DNA of 64,000 bases from Streptomyces sp. NBC_01353 (GCF_036237275.1 NZ_CP108352.1:4278001-4342000), one strand, 5' to 3'; counted from the stretch's first letter, positions 43,590 through 52,770 are shown. Notes: generated by a model not told the origin, from the letters alone. A program made the numbers and translations.

Positions 43590-44474
43590 ATGGCCACCTC
43601 CGACCGGCGCTCCGCCACCCTGGCCCTGGCCCATGCCCTGTCTGCGGCAGAGCGCGGGCTGCCCGTCATCCCCCTGTCCGCCACGAAGCTCCCAGCCCTG
43701 CGCTCACCGCACCGGGACGACCCGCACCCGGTCCCCTGCCACGGGGAATGCGGCCGGCCGGGGCACGGAGTGCACGACGCGACCACCGACCCCGCCGCCG
43801 TACGGGCGCTGTTCGCCGCCGCACCCTGGGCGACCGGCTACGGCATCGCGTGCGGGCGCCCGCCGCACCACCTCATCGGCGTCGACCTCGACGTGACCCA
43901 CTCGGACGCGCCCGCGGACGCCACGGCCGAGCTGCGCCACCGGGCGCTCCAGCACCTGTTCACCCTCCCGCCCACGGTCACGGTGCTCACCCCGAGCGGC
44001 GGCCGCCACCTGTGGCTGACCGGCCCGCCGGGCGTCGTGGTCCCCAACTCGGCGAGCCGCCTCGCCCCCGGCATCGACATCCGCGGCGCCGGCGGCTACC
44101 TCGTGGGACCGGGTTCGGTGACCGCCAAGGGCGCGTACCGGCTGGCTCCGGGCAGTGCGAACCTCGACCCGGCCCCCTGCCCACGCGCGCTCCTGAACCT
44201 GATCGCGCCCCCCACACCACCCCCACGCCCCGACCACGACCCGACCGGCCCCGGCCCCGGCACTCGCCACGGCCGGGGCCTGGTCCACTTCGTCCTGACG
44301 GCCCACGAGGGCCAGCGCAACACGCGCCTGTTCTGGGCGGCCTGCCGGGCGTACGAGAACGGCCTCGGCGACGCGCTCACGGACGAGCTCACCACGGCGG
44401 CGATCCGTACGGGCCTGACCGAACGCGAGGCCCGAGCCACGATCATGTCGGCGGCCCGCCTGACGGCTCACTGA
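43590..44474 (+). CDS. Bifunctional DNA primase/polymerase-domain protein (294 aa)
   Basis: N-terminal Prim-Pol (archaeo-eukaryotic primase) domain. It includes GYGIACGRPPHHLIGVDLDV with the D-x-D metal pair, VLTPSGGRHLWLTG with the catalytic His, and GIDIRGAGGYLVGPGSVTAK. The C-terminal about 80 residues (after a proline-rich linker) form a small helical domain (HFVLTAHEGQRNTRLFWAAC ... TEREARATIMSA) seen in many such plasmid- or phage-derived proteins. No helicase domain is attached. ATG 43590 is the natural start. It stands alone between non-mobile genes. Confidence 0.87.
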   Translation: MATSDRRSATLALAHALSAAERGLPVIPLSATKLPALRSPHRDDPHPVPCHGECGRPGHGVHDATTDPAAVRALFAAAPWATGYGIACGRPPHHLIGVDLDVTHSDAPADATAELRHRALQHLFTLPPTVTVLTPSGGRHLWLTGPPGVVVPNSASRLAPGIDIRGAGGYLVGPGSVTAKGAYRLAPGSANLDPAPCPRALLNLIAPPTPPPRPDHDPTGPGPGTRHGRGLVHFVLTAHEGQRNTRLFWAACRAYENGLGDALTDELTTAAIRTGLTEREARATIMSAARLTAH

Positions 44475-44672
44475 CCCGCGGCCGACGGACCGGCCGCTGA
44501 CCCAAGGCCGACAGCAGGCGCCACCGACACGGAACCGGCCGCTCCTTCGCGGGGCGGCCGTCATCCCTTCCGGCCCTTCGGATGGCCGCATCGGGCGGCC
44601 CGCCGAGATGTCCCCCTCGATGTCTGGCAGCAGACTTGGTTCGACCCACTGTTTCTGCCGACCGGAGTCACC

Positions 44673-45080
44673 ATGACGGACCTCAAGCTGGAGCAGAAGC
44701 GCTCACTGTCGCGCCTCGAAGCGGCCGACCAGCTCACCGCGCTCGCGGACGCGCTGCGCAAGGGCGGGGAGGCCGAACTGGAACTCGGCTTCGGAAGCCT
44801 GAGCCTGCGGATCCCCGACGACCTCGAGAGCGAGGTGGAGATCGAGGTCGAGGGCGGGGAGATCGAGCTGGAGATCGAGCTCAAGTGGTCGACCGACAGG
44901 TCCCGGAAAGCACCTGCGAAGGCGGCGACCGCCAAGGCCGAGGCGACCCGGACGCCCAAGAGCGCACCCGCCAAGAAGGCGGCCGCCCGAAAGCCGAAGA
45001 GCACGCCCGCCAAGCCGACGCGGAGCACCGACACCGCCAAGACCACCGAGCGGGCCCCCAAGAAGACGGCCACGGCCTGA
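44673..45080 (+). CDS. Amphi-Trp domain protein with Lys/Ala-rich tail (135 aa)
   Basis: Residues about 1-75 are an amphi-Trp domain: a helix-rich start (EQKRSLSRLEAADQLTALAD ALR), then alternating-charge strands EVEIEVEGGEIELEIELKW ending in the signature Trp. The remainder is a histone-H1-like tail of AKKA/PKS units (SAPAKKAAARKPKSTPAKP), suggesting nucleic-acid or polyanion binding. Function is not known. It is separated from both neighbours by about 200-300 bp. Confidence 0.86.
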   Translation: MTDLKLEQKRSLSRLEAADQLTALADALRKGGEAELELGFGSLSLRIPDDLESEVEIEVEGGEIELEIELKWSTDRSRKAPAKAATAKAEATRTPKSAPAKKAAARKPKSTPAKPTRSTDTAKTTERAPKKTATA

Positions 45081-45393
45081 CCGCGCCACGACGCACAGCC
45101 TCAGAAACCTCCCAGGCGGAGGGCGCTTGTTCGTTTTCGTGTGTGCGGGGTGTGGCGCTGAGCCGGCCATCCCGCTGTCCCAACTCACGAATGCGCCCGG
45201 TTCCATGAGCACCGGAAGCCGAACCCCGTCCCCGGACTTCTGATGGGCGTGGACCGGCAGGGGCCGCCCCCGGCGCGTAGACGCCACGGGCATGAACATG
45301 AATATCGGGGTTGAAGTTGCCGCTGCGGCAGCTCCTACCGTCGTGACCAGGCCGGAAAGACCGGCCGGGCGACACACACGTGCGGGAGTGGCG
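45081..45393. other. Intergenic region carrying the TipA-like promoter
   Basis: No gene is seen. Its second half carries a MerR-type promoter (45311-45341) and a leader of about 50 bases. Confidence 0.5.
45311..45341 (+). promoter_or_regulatory. MerR-type promoter with 19-bp spacer and central palindrome
   Basis: The -35 TTGAAG (45311-45316) and -10 TACCGT (45336-45341) are separated by 19 bases. The spacer holds TTGCCGC-T-GCGGCAG, the operator geometry used by MerR regulators to twist an over-long promoter. It lies about 50 bp before the merR-family gene. Confidence 0.7.
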
Positions 45394-46152
45394 ATGGACT
45401 GGCCGATCGCGGAGGTGGCCCGGATGTCGGGCGTGACCGCCCGGACCCTGCGCCACTACGACGAGATCGGCCTGCTGCCGCCTGCCCGGATCGGCGCGAA
45501 CGGGCACCGCTACTACGAGGGGAAGCAGCTTCTGCTGCTGCAGCAGATCCTCGTGCTGCGGGCGTTGGGCGTCGGGCTTCCGGAGATCGGCCGGATCATG
45601 TCCGAACAGGTCGGCGAGGTGGATGCCCTACGGAACCACCACCGGAAGCTGGTCGAGGAGCGCGACCGGCTCGACGCCCTGGCCGGCACCGTCTCCCGCA
45701 CCATCGCCGCACTGGAGCAGTCCAGGAAGGACGGGCACCCCATGACCATCAACCGACCGGAGAACCTCTTCGAAGGCGTACGACCCTCCCAGTACGAGGA
45801 GAACATGAGCGAGTTCCCTGAGCTTGCCGAGGAGGTCGCACGGCGCGCGGCCACGATGAGCCAGGCCGATGCCGACGCCGGGCACCGTGCGCGCACCGCG
45901 CAGATGATCCGGCTGGCCGAACTCATGGCAGCGGGCCACACGGCCGACGCCGAGCCGGTGCAGGCGGAGATCGACGCTCAGTACCGGGGCCTGGCCGAAC
46001 TGCGTGCCGTCTCCGCCGAGGAGTACCGGGCCATCGGACGCTCCTGCGTGGACAACGGCACCTGGCGCAACGCGTACGAGTCGATCGCACCCGGGCTGGC
46101 GGCGTACCAGCGCGACGCCATCGAGGCCTACGCCACGACCCGGCTGAGCTGA
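45394..46152 (+). CDS. TipAL-like MerR-family regulator with TipAS antibiotic-binding domain (252 aa)
   Basis: The N-terminal MerR winged helix (PIAEVARMSGVTARTLRHYD, about 3-22) is followed by the dimer coiled coil (about 75-112). The C-terminal TipAS domain (about 125-250) includes FEGVRPSQYEENMSEF and RSCVDNGTWRNAYESIAPGL. TipAS domains bind thiopeptide antibiotics; in TipAL, Cys residues capture the drug. Here a Cys is present in RSCVDNG. The length matches TipAL. ATG 45394 is chosen for its spacing to GGGAG. Alone in its transcript and preceded by a MerR-type promoter, it is probably autoregulated. Confidence 0.88.
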   Translation: MDWPIAEVARMSGVTARTLRHYDEIGLLPPARIGANGHRYYEGKQLLLLQQILVLRALGVGLPEIGRIMSEQVGEVDALRNHHRKLVEERDRLDALAGTVSRTIAALEQSRKDGHPMTINRPENLFEGVRPSQYEENMSEFPELAEEVARRAATMSQADADAGHRARTAQMIRLAELMAAGHTADAEPVQAEIDAQYRGLAELRAVSAEEYRAIGRSCVDNGTWRNAYESIAPGLAAYQRDAIEAYATTRLS

Positions 46153-46305
46153 GCCGCGGCAGACCCGCCATCGCGGGAGAACCTGCGATGGCGAGGGCCG
46201 CAGGCCACGGCGGGACAAGCACCCGGGATCCTGGCCCACAGATGGCCCATACGCACTGGTCAGCACAGGGATACCGGCGAACCAGTGGTGAGACGGAGTG
46301 AACGC

Positions 46306-46340
46306 AGAGGGCGGTCCCCAGATTCCGGGGACCGCCCTCT
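46306..46340. terminator. Bidirectional terminator between the TipA-like gene and tRNA-Ser(TGA)
   Basis: Stem AGAGGGCGGTCCCC / GGGGACCGCCCTCT with a 7-base loop. Confidence 0.88.
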
Positions 46341-46366
46341 GACCTGCTACTTCTCTGACCTGCAAG

Positions 46367-46451
46367 CGGTGGGTGTGGGATTTGAACCCACGGTGACTCG
46401 CGCCACGACGGTTTTCAAGACCGTTCCCTTAGGCCGCTCGGGCAACCCACC
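46367..46451 (-). tRNA. tRNA-Ser (anticodon TGA)
   Basis: An 85-nt class II tRNA on the minus strand. The acceptor is GGTGGGT/ACCCACC with discriminator G. The anticodon loop CTTGAAA gives TGA. A long variable arm and the GGTTCAAATCC T-loop are present. Confidence 0.96.
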
Positions 46452-46497
46452 CCGCGCCGGATCCCGTTCAGGACGGCGCGGGGGACAGCCTAGCCGG

Positions 46498-47922
46498 TCA
46501 GTTGTCGCCCGTGCGTTCGCCGAGGGTGACCGTGGTCTTCGCCGTCTTGCCGTCGCGTTCGTAGGTGATCTCGACCGAGTCGCCCGGCTGGTGCGTCCAG
46601 ATCTCGCTGATCAGTGTCGGGCCGCTGTCGATCTGACGGTCGCCGAAGGCGGTGATCACGTCGCCCGCCTTCAGGCCGGCCTGCGCCGCCGGGCCGTTCG
46701 CGGTGACGGCCGGGGTGCCGCCCGCGCCCTCGTCCGCGATCGTGGCCCCCGCGCCCTTGTCGGTCATGTTCACCGTCGCGCCGATCACCGGGTACACCGG
46801 CTTGCCCGTCTTGATCAGCTGCTCGGCCACGTTCTTGGCCTGGTTCACCGGGATCGCGAAGCCGAGGCCGATCGAGCCCGCCTGGGTCTGGCCGAAGCCG
46901 TTGCCGGTCGACTGGATCGCCGAGTTGATGCCGATCACCGCGCCGCTCGCGTCCAGCAGCGGGCCGCCGGAGTTGCCCGGGTTGATCGAGGCGTCCGTCT
47001 GCAGGGCGCTCATGTACGAGTTGCTGCCGCCGGAGCCGTCACCCGAGGCCACCGGGCGGTTCTTGGCGCTGATGATGCCCGTCGTGACCGTGTTGGACAG
47101 GCCGAACGGCGCGCCGATCGCGATCGTCGAGTCGCCGACCGCCACCTTCTCGGAGTCGCCGAGCGGGAGCGGGGCCAGCCCCTCCGGGGCCTTCTTCAGC
47201 TTCAGGACGGCCACGTCGTAGCCCTCGGCCCGGCCCACGACCTCCGCGTCGTAGGTCTTGCCGTTGGAGAAGGTCGCCGAGAGCGTGCCGCCCTCCGCCG
47301 CCGACGCCACCACGTGGTTGTTGGTGACGATGTGGCCTTCCTTGTCGTAGACGAAGCCGGTGCCCGTACCGCCGTCGCCCTCGCCTTCACCGGCGCCGCT
47401 GCCGCCGGACTTCGCCTGGATGGTCACGACGCTCGGCAGGGCCTTGCCCGCCACCGCCGCGACCGTGCCCGGATCGCGCTTGAAGGCCGCCTGGGAGTCG
47501 CCCGCGGAGATCGTCGTCGAGCTGACTTGGTCGTCGCCGCGCTCGGCCGCCCAGTAACCGATGCCCCCGCCCACACCACCGGCCACCAACGCGGCCACGA
47601 GGACAGCCGCCACGAGACCGCCGGTCTTCTTCCGCGGGGCCGCAGGGACGGGAGGGACGGGCTCGCCCCAGGTCGGCACCGCCGGCGGGGGCGGCGGCCA
47701 GCCACCCGCGCCCGCCGGGGCGCCGGCGGCCGCACCGGCCGGAACCTCCGCCGGAGGGGTCACGGGCAGGGGCGCCGTGGCAGGCTCGGGCGCCGCCTGC
47801 GGCTCGGATGCGTCCACAGCAGGGGGTGCGGAAGGGGCCGCGTGCGGCGTCGGAGGGGCGGGAGGGACGGACGGGGCATTCGGGTCCGCCGGAACCGCGC
47901 TGCCCTCGTTCTCGGTACTCAC
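46498..47922 (-). CDS. HtrA/DegP-like membrane-anchored serine protease with PDZ domain (474 aa)
   Basis: An N-terminal proline/alanine-rich cytoplasmic tail (about 1-95) leads to one membrane helix (about 102-124) and an extracytoplasmic trypsin-like domain. The catalytic triad is visible: His in TNNHVV, Asp in GYDVAVLKL, Ser in INPGNSGGPLL. A C-terminal PDZ domain (about 375-470; GPAAQAGLKAGDVITAFGDR) completes the HtrA plan. It should degrade or refold misfolded exported proteins. GTG 47922 behind GAGGAGAGA is chosen; ATG 47958 is an alternative. It is divergent from the GDPD gene. Confidence 0.92.
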   Translation of the reverse strand: MSTENEGSAVPADPNAPSVPPAPPTPHAAPSAPPAVDASEPQAAPEPATAPLPVTPPAEVPAGAAAGAPAGAGGWPPPPPAVPTWGEPVPPVPAAPRKKTGGLVAAVLVAALVAGGVGGGIGYWAAERGDDQVSSTTISAGDSQAAFKRDPGTVAAVAGKALPSVVTIQAKSGGSGAGEGEGDGGTGTGFVYDKEGHIVTNNHVVASAAEGGTLSATFSNGKTYDAEVVGRAEGYDVAVLKLKKAPEGLAPLPLGDSEKVAVGDSTIAIGAPFGLSNTVTTGIISAKNRPVASGDGSGGSNSYMSALQTDASINPGNSGGPLLDASGAVIGINSAIQSTGNGFGQTQAGSIGLGFAIPVNQAKNVAEQLIKTGKPVYPVIGATVNMTDKGAGATIADEGAGGTPAVTANGPAAQAGLKAGDVITAFGDRQIDSGPTLISEIWTHQPGDSVEITYERDGKTAKTTVTLGERTGDN

Positions 47923-48099
47923 AGCTCTCTCCTCGTTCACTGCACGGATGGATGCCATCACTAGGGTGCTGCGAACAGCTTTTCCCACAGGACGTCAGGC
48001 CACTGTAAGCGGGAGCTGTGCGTCCGCACCCCATTCTTTATTTACGGACAGAACGGACACGATCCGATACGGTCGCCCCGCCAATGGCACCATGACGCG

Positions 48100-48921
48100 G
48101 TGACCCACGCACGGCAGCACACCAACCGCGTCCCTGTTCAGGTGGTCGCCCACCGCGGAGCGTCCGAGGACGCCCCGGAACACACTCTGGCCGCCTATGT
48201 GAAGGCCATCGAGGACGGCGCCGACGCGCTCGAGTGCGATGTCCGGCTCACCGCCGACGGCCACCTCGTCTGCGTCCACGACCGACGCGTCGACCGCACC
48301 TCCAACGGCCGCGGTGCCGTCTCCGCCCTGGAGCTCGCCGACCTCGCCGCCCTCGACTTCGGCACCTGGAGGGGGCGCGAGGAGGCGGGTGAGAGTCCGG
48401 ACTGGAAGGACCCCGAGCTCACCTCCGTACTCACCTTGGAACGCCTCCTCGAGCTGGTCTCCGACGCCGGGCGGCGGATAGAACTCGCCATCGAGACCAA
48501 GCACCCCACGCGCTGGGCGGGCCAGGTGGAGGAGCGGCTGCTGACCCTCCTCAAGCGGTTCGGTCTGGCGGAGCCGGCGGCTCCGGAGGACTCCCCCGTG
48601 CGCGTCATGAGCTTCTCCCCGCGCTCCCTCAGCCGAATCGCGGCGGCCGCACCGACCCTCCCCACCGTCTCGCTGTCCCAGTTCGTCACGCCCCGGCTGC
48701 GCGACGGACGGCTGCCGGCGGGCGCGCGGATCGCCGGACCGTCGATCCGGATCGTCCGCCACCACCCCACCGTGATCCTTCGGCTCCAGAAGGCCGGGCA
48801 CCAGGTCCATGTATGGACGGTGGACGATCCGGAGGACGTGGAGCTGTGCGAGCGGCTCGGCGTCGACGCGATCATCACCAACCGCCCCAAGCAGGTGCTG
48901 TCCCAGTTGGGCCGCCTTTGA
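48100..48921 (+). CDS. Glycerophosphodiester phosphodiesterase (273 aa)
   Basis: TIM-barrel GDPD enzyme that hydrolyses glycerophosphodiesters to an alcohol and glycerol-3-phosphate. Catalytic signatures are VVAHRGASEDAPEHTLAAY (first His) and ALECDVRLTADGHLVCVHD (metal Glu/Asp and second His). The barrel ends with VHVWTVDDPEDVELCERLGV and DAIITNRP. No signal peptide is seen, so it is cytoplasmic. Length is typical. GTG 48100 is the start; an ATG just before it at 48092 is immediately closed. Confidence 0.93.
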   Translation: MTHARQHTNRVPVQVVAHRGASEDAPEHTLAAYVKAIEDGADALECDVRLTADGHLVCVHDRRVDRTSNGRGAVSALELADLAALDFGTWRGREEAGESPDWKDPELTSVLTLERLLELVSDAGRRIELAIETKHPTRWAGQVEERLLTLLKRFGLAEPAAPEDSPVRVMSFSPRSLSRIAAAAPTLPTVSLSQFVTPRLRDGRLPAGARIAGPSIRIVRHHPTVILRLQKAGHQVHVWTVDDPEDVELCERLGVDAIITNRPKQVLSQLGRL

Positions 48922-49081
48922 CCCGTTCTCCCCACCCGCATCGGGGCTTACGGGGAGTGCACCGGCGCGTTCGGTCCGTACTCGATCGTCACGAGTGCGT
49001 CACCGGAGGCTCACTGGCCGGTTTCCGGTCCAGGCCATTGGGGCATTCACACCGTGGCGTGGGGCAAAGGAGGTCTCGGGG

Positions 49082-49597
49082 GTGGCGTTGGTGGTGGCAC
49101 AGAAGGTGCCCACGTCGTCGAGCATGGCCGTACCCCATGGCCCTGCGGGCGTGGGTGAGGCGCGACACCGTATGCGGGAGCAGTTGAGCCGCAGCGGGAT
49201 GTCCGAATCGGTCGTCGACGATGCGGTACTGATCCTTTCCGAGCTGCTCAGCAATGCCTGCCGGCACGGCAGGCCGCTGGGGCGGGCCGAAGTGGGTGAC
49301 GGGGACGTCCGAGCCGCGTGGCGCATCGATGCGTCGGGTGGCCTGACGGTCGAGGTGACGGACGGCGGTGGTCCCACACGGCCTGTTCCTTCGACGCCCT
49401 CGGTCACCGCGCGCGGCGGCCGTGGGCTGAACATCATCGGTGCACTGGCCCAGGACTGGGGCGTACGGGACAGCGCGACCGGCGAGGTCACGGTCTGGGT
49501 GATCGTCACCGAGGGCCATCGACGTGAGGACTTCGCGGCGAGGGTCGGCGGCGGCTCGGGCTTCGACTTCCTGGACGCGTACGACGACCTGGACTGA
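49082..49597 (+). CDS. RsbW-like ATP-binding protein (171 aa)
   Basis: Single HATPase_c_2 domain of the anti-sigma/serine-kinase class. The N-box is LILSELLSNACRHG, G1 is EVTDGGGPTRP and G2 is GGRGLNIIGALAQDW. The C-terminus FDFLDAYDDLD is acidic. Such orphan proteins are abundant in Streptomyces and may bind sigma factors or anti-anti-sigma factors. None is adjacent, although SigF-type sigma genes lie at 5.5-7.5 kb. GTG 49082 has an ideal GGAGG at 49069-49073. Confidence 0.88.
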   Translation: MALVVAQKVPTSSSMAVPHGPAGVGEARHRMREQLSRSGMSESVVDDAVLILSELLSNACRHGRPLGRAEVGDGDVRAAWRIDASGGLTVEVTDGGGPTRPVPSTPSVTARGGRGLNIIGALAQDWGVRDSATGEVTVWVIVTEGHRREDFAARVGGGSGFDFLDAYDDLD

Positions 49598-50028
49598 AGA
49601 GACGCGTACGAAGACCTGGACCGAAGACCGGACAGAACCGGAAGCCGACCGACCGCCGGGACAGGACCGTGAACCGACCACACGGGCAAAGACCGGAAGC
49701 CGGCCGACCGCCGGGACAGGACCTGAACCGAGCGCCACGGGCAAGGACCGGCCGTCGGACCGGGCAGCGGACCCTTGAACAGGCCGGGCAGCGGACCCTC
49801 GAATTCGGACACGCAGCGGATCCTGAACAGGCCGGACAGCGGGACCGACGGCGGGCCAGGCATCGTGCTCGACGCCAGGTCCCTGACAGTCGGGGCAACA
49901 GACCGGACACCGACCGCCCCGGCCTGAGCCCCGCATGGCTTCCGTACGGCTAGGCTCGCCCGACACAGAGCCGTGCACCGAGCACGGCCCTGCACCACAG
50001 CACTGCCGCTATCGGGAGAAGCCACACC
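49598..50028. repeat. Low-complexity degenerate repeat region, no gene
   Basis: About 330 bases after the RsbW-like gene are built of degenerate units, such as a twice-repeated block around ACCGGAAGCCGACCGACCGC (49637 and 49692) and AGGCCGGGCAGCGGACCC-type units (49752, 49779, 49827). All six frames read as R/T/D/P-rich low complexity, so I see no gene. The DUF5926 promoter must lie near 49930-50010. Confidence 0.6.
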
Positions 50029-50997
50029 ATGGCCAAGAAGCGCCCCCAGACGAAGGCCGCCAAGGCACAGGTCACGAACGGGGAGATCCCGGTCGTCGGT
50101 GCGCGCGAGCCGTGCCCGTGCGGTTCGGGCCGCCGCTACAAGGCGTGTCACGGCCGGGCCGCCGCACACGCCGTGACCGAGCTCGTCCAGCGCCCCTTCG
50201 AGGGACTGCCCGGCGAGTGCGACTGGGTCGCGCTGCGCGAGCTGGTGCCCGCCGCCACCGTCCCGCTCACCCTCAAGGACGGGCTGCCCGAGGGCGTGCC
50301 GTCCGTGACGCTCGCGACCGTGCTGCCGATGGCATGGCCGGCGCTGCGCCGGGACGACGGCTCCGTTCTGCTCGCCCTGCAGAACGACTCCTCCTCCGGC
50401 GACCTCGCCCGCGATCTCGCCGACACCCTCCAGCGCGCCCTGGAAGCGGAGCCCGGCACCCCGGTCGCGCCCCGCCGCGTGCCCTCCGAGGGCCCCCGTC
50501 TGCAAGACCTCCTCGACCCGAACAGCGATTTTGCGCCGGTCGTGCACGAGGGCTTCGAATTCTGGATTCCGGAGTCCGCCGACAACTCCAACGCCGAGGT
50601 CACCGCCTCCCTGGAGCGCGCGAACGCCGCCGCGATCCCCACCGTCAAGCTGACCGGTGTGGACTCGGCGTACTGGTGCGAGACCCCGGACAAGAACCAC
50701 CTGCGCTGGGTCATGCCGCACCCCGAGGAGAAGCTCCTCGACGCGCTCGCCCGCCTGCACGCCGCCGGCACCTCCGCCCTCGTCGACGACACCCGTCTCG
50801 TCGGCTCCTTCCGGGCGCACGGCCTGATGGTCCCCGTCTGGGACCTGCCCACCTCGATGAGTGCCGAGGACTGCGAGAAGCCGGCCGCCGAGTTCGCCGA
50901 GCGGCTCGCCGCGGCGCTGGCCTCCGACGCCCCGCTGACGCCGGAGGAGCGCCGGGCGCGCGGGGGCCTCACCAACCGTCAGGTCACTCTCAGCTGA
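50029..50997 (+). CDS. DUF5926 protein with SEC-C zinc motif (322 aa)
   Basis: A basic N-terminus ([14 protein letters not shown]) precedes a SEC-C motif ([17 protein letters not shown], about 27-43), a small zinc site also found at the C-terminus of SecA. The remaining about 270 residues are the DUF5926 domain ([20 protein letters not shown] ... LTNRQVTLS). No catalytic function is known. It is well conserved in actinobacteria and stands as a single gene with a terminator-like hairpin about 140 bp downstream. Confidence 0.9.
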   Translation: MAKKRPQTKAAKAQVTNGEIPVVGAREPCPCGSGRRYKACHGRAAAHAVTELVQRPFEGLPGECDWVALRELVPAATVPLTLKDGLPEGVPSVTLATVLPMAWPALRRDDGSVLLALQNDSSSGDLARDLADTLQRALEAEPGTPVAPRRVPSEGPRLQDLLDPNSDFAPVVHEGFEFWIPESADNSNAEVTASLERANAAAIPTVKLTGVDSAYWCETPDKNHLRWVMPHPEEKLLDALARLHAAGTSALVDDTRLVGSFRAHGLMVPVWDLPTSMSAEDCEKPAAEFAERLAAALASDAPLTPEERRARGGLTNRQVTLS

Positions 50998-51135
50998 CAC
51001 ACGAGGTGGCTGCCGTCACTGACAGACCGACCAGTCGGTGACTTCCGCCACAACTCCGCCGCACGACCTGATAAATCCCTGTCCGAATAACCGAGATCGA
51101 ATTTGCGAACCGCAGATCTCTTGTTACGGTTCTAG

Positions 51136-51180
51136 AAGCCCGGTCGCTGGTGCATCCCCCGTCGCCAGCGATCGGGCCTT
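51136..51180 (+). terminator. Hairpin downstream of DUF5926
   Basis: Imperfect stem AAGCCCGGTCGCTGG / CCAGCGATCGGGCCTT. The preceding 51060-51130 is AT-richer and could instead be a short non-coding RNA ending in this hairpin. Confidence 0.6.
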
Positions 51181-51209
51181 CTCATGCCCGGACGGATCCC
51201 GTCCCGCGC

Positions 51210-51779
51210 TCAACTACCGCCTGCGCTCGCCGCGTTGCTCCCCGACCGCAGCAGCAGCGGCGTACTGTCGCCCTCTCCCGCGCCCGCGAATTCCGCCACG
51301 GCCGAATATGCCGAAGCAGCGCCCCGCGCGCGCTCTCGAGGCGTCTCACAAGCCCCCGGTTCGTCCTGTGCCGGGATGGCACAACGCACTTGTACGGTTC
51401 GCCCCGCGGGGCCCATAAGAGTGAGTACGGAGTCAAGTCGCTGACCCGTGGCGTTGCGGTAGTACGTGCGCGCCCAGGCGTCGGGCCCCTCGGTGAGGAC
51501 GCAGGTCTGCGCCTCGATCCCGTCGGGGGAGGTCAGCTCGGGTCCGCAGTGCGAGGCGTGACCGGGGAGGTCCGAGGACGACGGCTGCCGCGGAGGGGAC
51601 GGAGCCGGGGTCACGGGCGTCGGCCGCTCCTCGGGGGCGCCGAGGCCGAGGCCCGGCAGCAGGCCGCCGTCGGCCTTCGGCTTCGCGTCGTCGCCGGGCC
51701 CCGGGCCGGCGAGGGCGGCCAGCGGCAGCAGCGTGGCACACACCACGGCGGCCCCGAGCCCGATCATGCGGAGATTCAT
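51210..51779 (-). CDS. Secreted protein of unknown function (189 aa)
   Basis: A signal peptide (about 1-24, MNLRMIGLGAAVVCATLLPL... ending ALA) is followed by a proline-rich segment (about 25-70). A mature domain has four cysteines (ASHCGPEL, EAQTCVL, VQVRCAI, GACETP) and a conserved-looking middle WARTYYRNATGQRLDSVLTL. I do not recognise a family. Four cysteines in an exported protein suggest two disulphides. The ATG at 51777-51779 is chosen since earlier in-frame codons are arginine-rich and not conserved in type. Confidence 0.7.
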   Translation of the reverse strand: MNLRMIGLGAAVVCATLLPLAALAGPGPGDDAKPKADGGLLPGLGLGAPEERPTPVTPAPSPPRQPSSSDLPGHASHCGPELTSPDGIEAQTCVLTEGPDAWARTYYRNATGQRLDSVLTLMGPAGRTVQVRCAIPAQDEPGACETPRERARGAASAYSAVAEFAGAGEGDSTPLLLRSGSNAASAGGS

Positions 51780-52089
51780 GGGGACCCACCTGCCCGGCTG
51801 GCTGCGACTCGTGAACGGTGGGCCGAAGATATCGGCGGATAGGGGGCGCACAGCGCGCCGCGCGCCCATTTCCCGTACAACTCGGGCAGCCTCACACCCG
51901 TTCGGGTGACGCAGACGCCGGAACGGGCCCCGAGTCAGGCACCTGCGGGCGAGGAGGCCAGGACGGACCGCCCGCGGGTACGTGGGCCTCAGACCGCCCG
52001 CCCGCGGGTGCCTGGGCGTCAGACCCCGCCCGGGCCGTACGCGAGCCTTCAACCCGCCCCGTCGGTACGCGAGCCTTCCCCCCACCACG
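51780..52089. other. Intergenic region with short repeats, no gene
   Basis: It holds repeated GCCCGCGGGT blocks (51965-52015) and three GTACGCGAG(C/T)CT units (52040-52101), the last at the stop of the following minus-strand gene. No coding frame is credible. Confidence 0.5.
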
Positions 52090-52770
52090 TCAGTACGCGA
52101 GTCTGCTTCCGCCCTCCGGTGCGCCCGTGCTCGCCTCCACCAGCGCGTCCACGACCGCCTCCACGTCCGGCAGCCACGGCGTGGCCGAGCCCTCCAGCGG
52201 GGCGCGCTCCCAGCGCACCTGGCCCGTCCCCGCGGCCGAGGGCGGCAGCAGAAGATAGCCGCCCTCTCCGTGGAAGCGCAGCGAGCTGGGCACGCTGTCC
52301 TTCGCGTAGAGGAGTTCGCCGAGCTGTTCCAGGCTGTACGGGGCGACCAGCAGCGACCAGCGGGTCGGCGTCGCCACCACGGGGCCGAGCCTCATGCCCA
52401 TCGTGTCGAGCGCGGCCAGGGCGCGCGCGCCCGCGACGGCCGGCAGGCTCACCGCGCAGGGCGCCTTGCCGCCGGTGGCCAGGACGATCGGGGCCTCCGG
52501 CCGCCGGGTCCACCACCAGCGAATCATGCGCGCGTCGGTCGTGGCCGCGAGCAGGCCGGGGTCGAAGGGGTGTGCGCCGGGAACGACACACTGCGGGTCG
52601 GGGCAGGCGCAGCCCACCCTTCCGGACGTACGCGTCGTCGTCTTCAGCCCCACGCCGGGCAGTACGGGCCAGTCCCACTCGCCGGCGCAGATGAGCGCCG
52701 CGTCGAGCTGGACAGTCCTCTCCTTGCGCCGGAACCGGAGCCTGCGTCGCCTTCCGAGGATCTCGCGCAT
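52090..52770 (-). CDS. Prim-Pol-like protein, second copy type (226 aa)
   Basis: The start MREILGRRRRLRFRRKER is strongly basic. Then LDAALICAGEWDWPVLPGVG and VGCACPDPQCVVPGAHPFDP fit the N-terminal zinc-like segment of the bifunctional primase/polymerase family. The later core is weakly preserved: VLATGGKAPCAVSLPAVAGA and GYLLLPPSAAGTGQ replace the usual D-x-D and His motifs. It is probably a non-catalytic or regulatory Prim-Pol relative conserved in Streptomyces. The start at 52770 follows AAGGAA. It is divergent from the GAF-SpoIIE gene. Confidence 0.78.
   Translation of the reverse strand: MREILGRRRRLRFRRKERTVQLDAALICAGEWDWPVLPGVGLKTTTRTSGRVGCACPDPQCVVPGAHPFDPGLLAATTDARMIRWWWTRRPEAPIVLATGGKAPCAVSLPAVAGARALAALDTMGMRLGPVVATPTRWSLLVAPYSLEQLGELLYAKDSVPSSLRFHGEGGYLLLPPSAAGTGQVRWERAPLEGSATPWLPDVEAVVDALVEASTGAPEGGSRLAY

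Noticed and set aside
46498..47988. Longer HtrA-like start at 47988 or 47958
   Set aside because: GTG 47922 has the GAGGAGAGA ribosome site and the extra residues lack the expected composition; kept only as an alternative.
49598..49930. Open frames in the low-complexity stretch (84-134 codons)
   Set aside because: Frames on both strands are equally open and built of the same degenerate DNA repeats.
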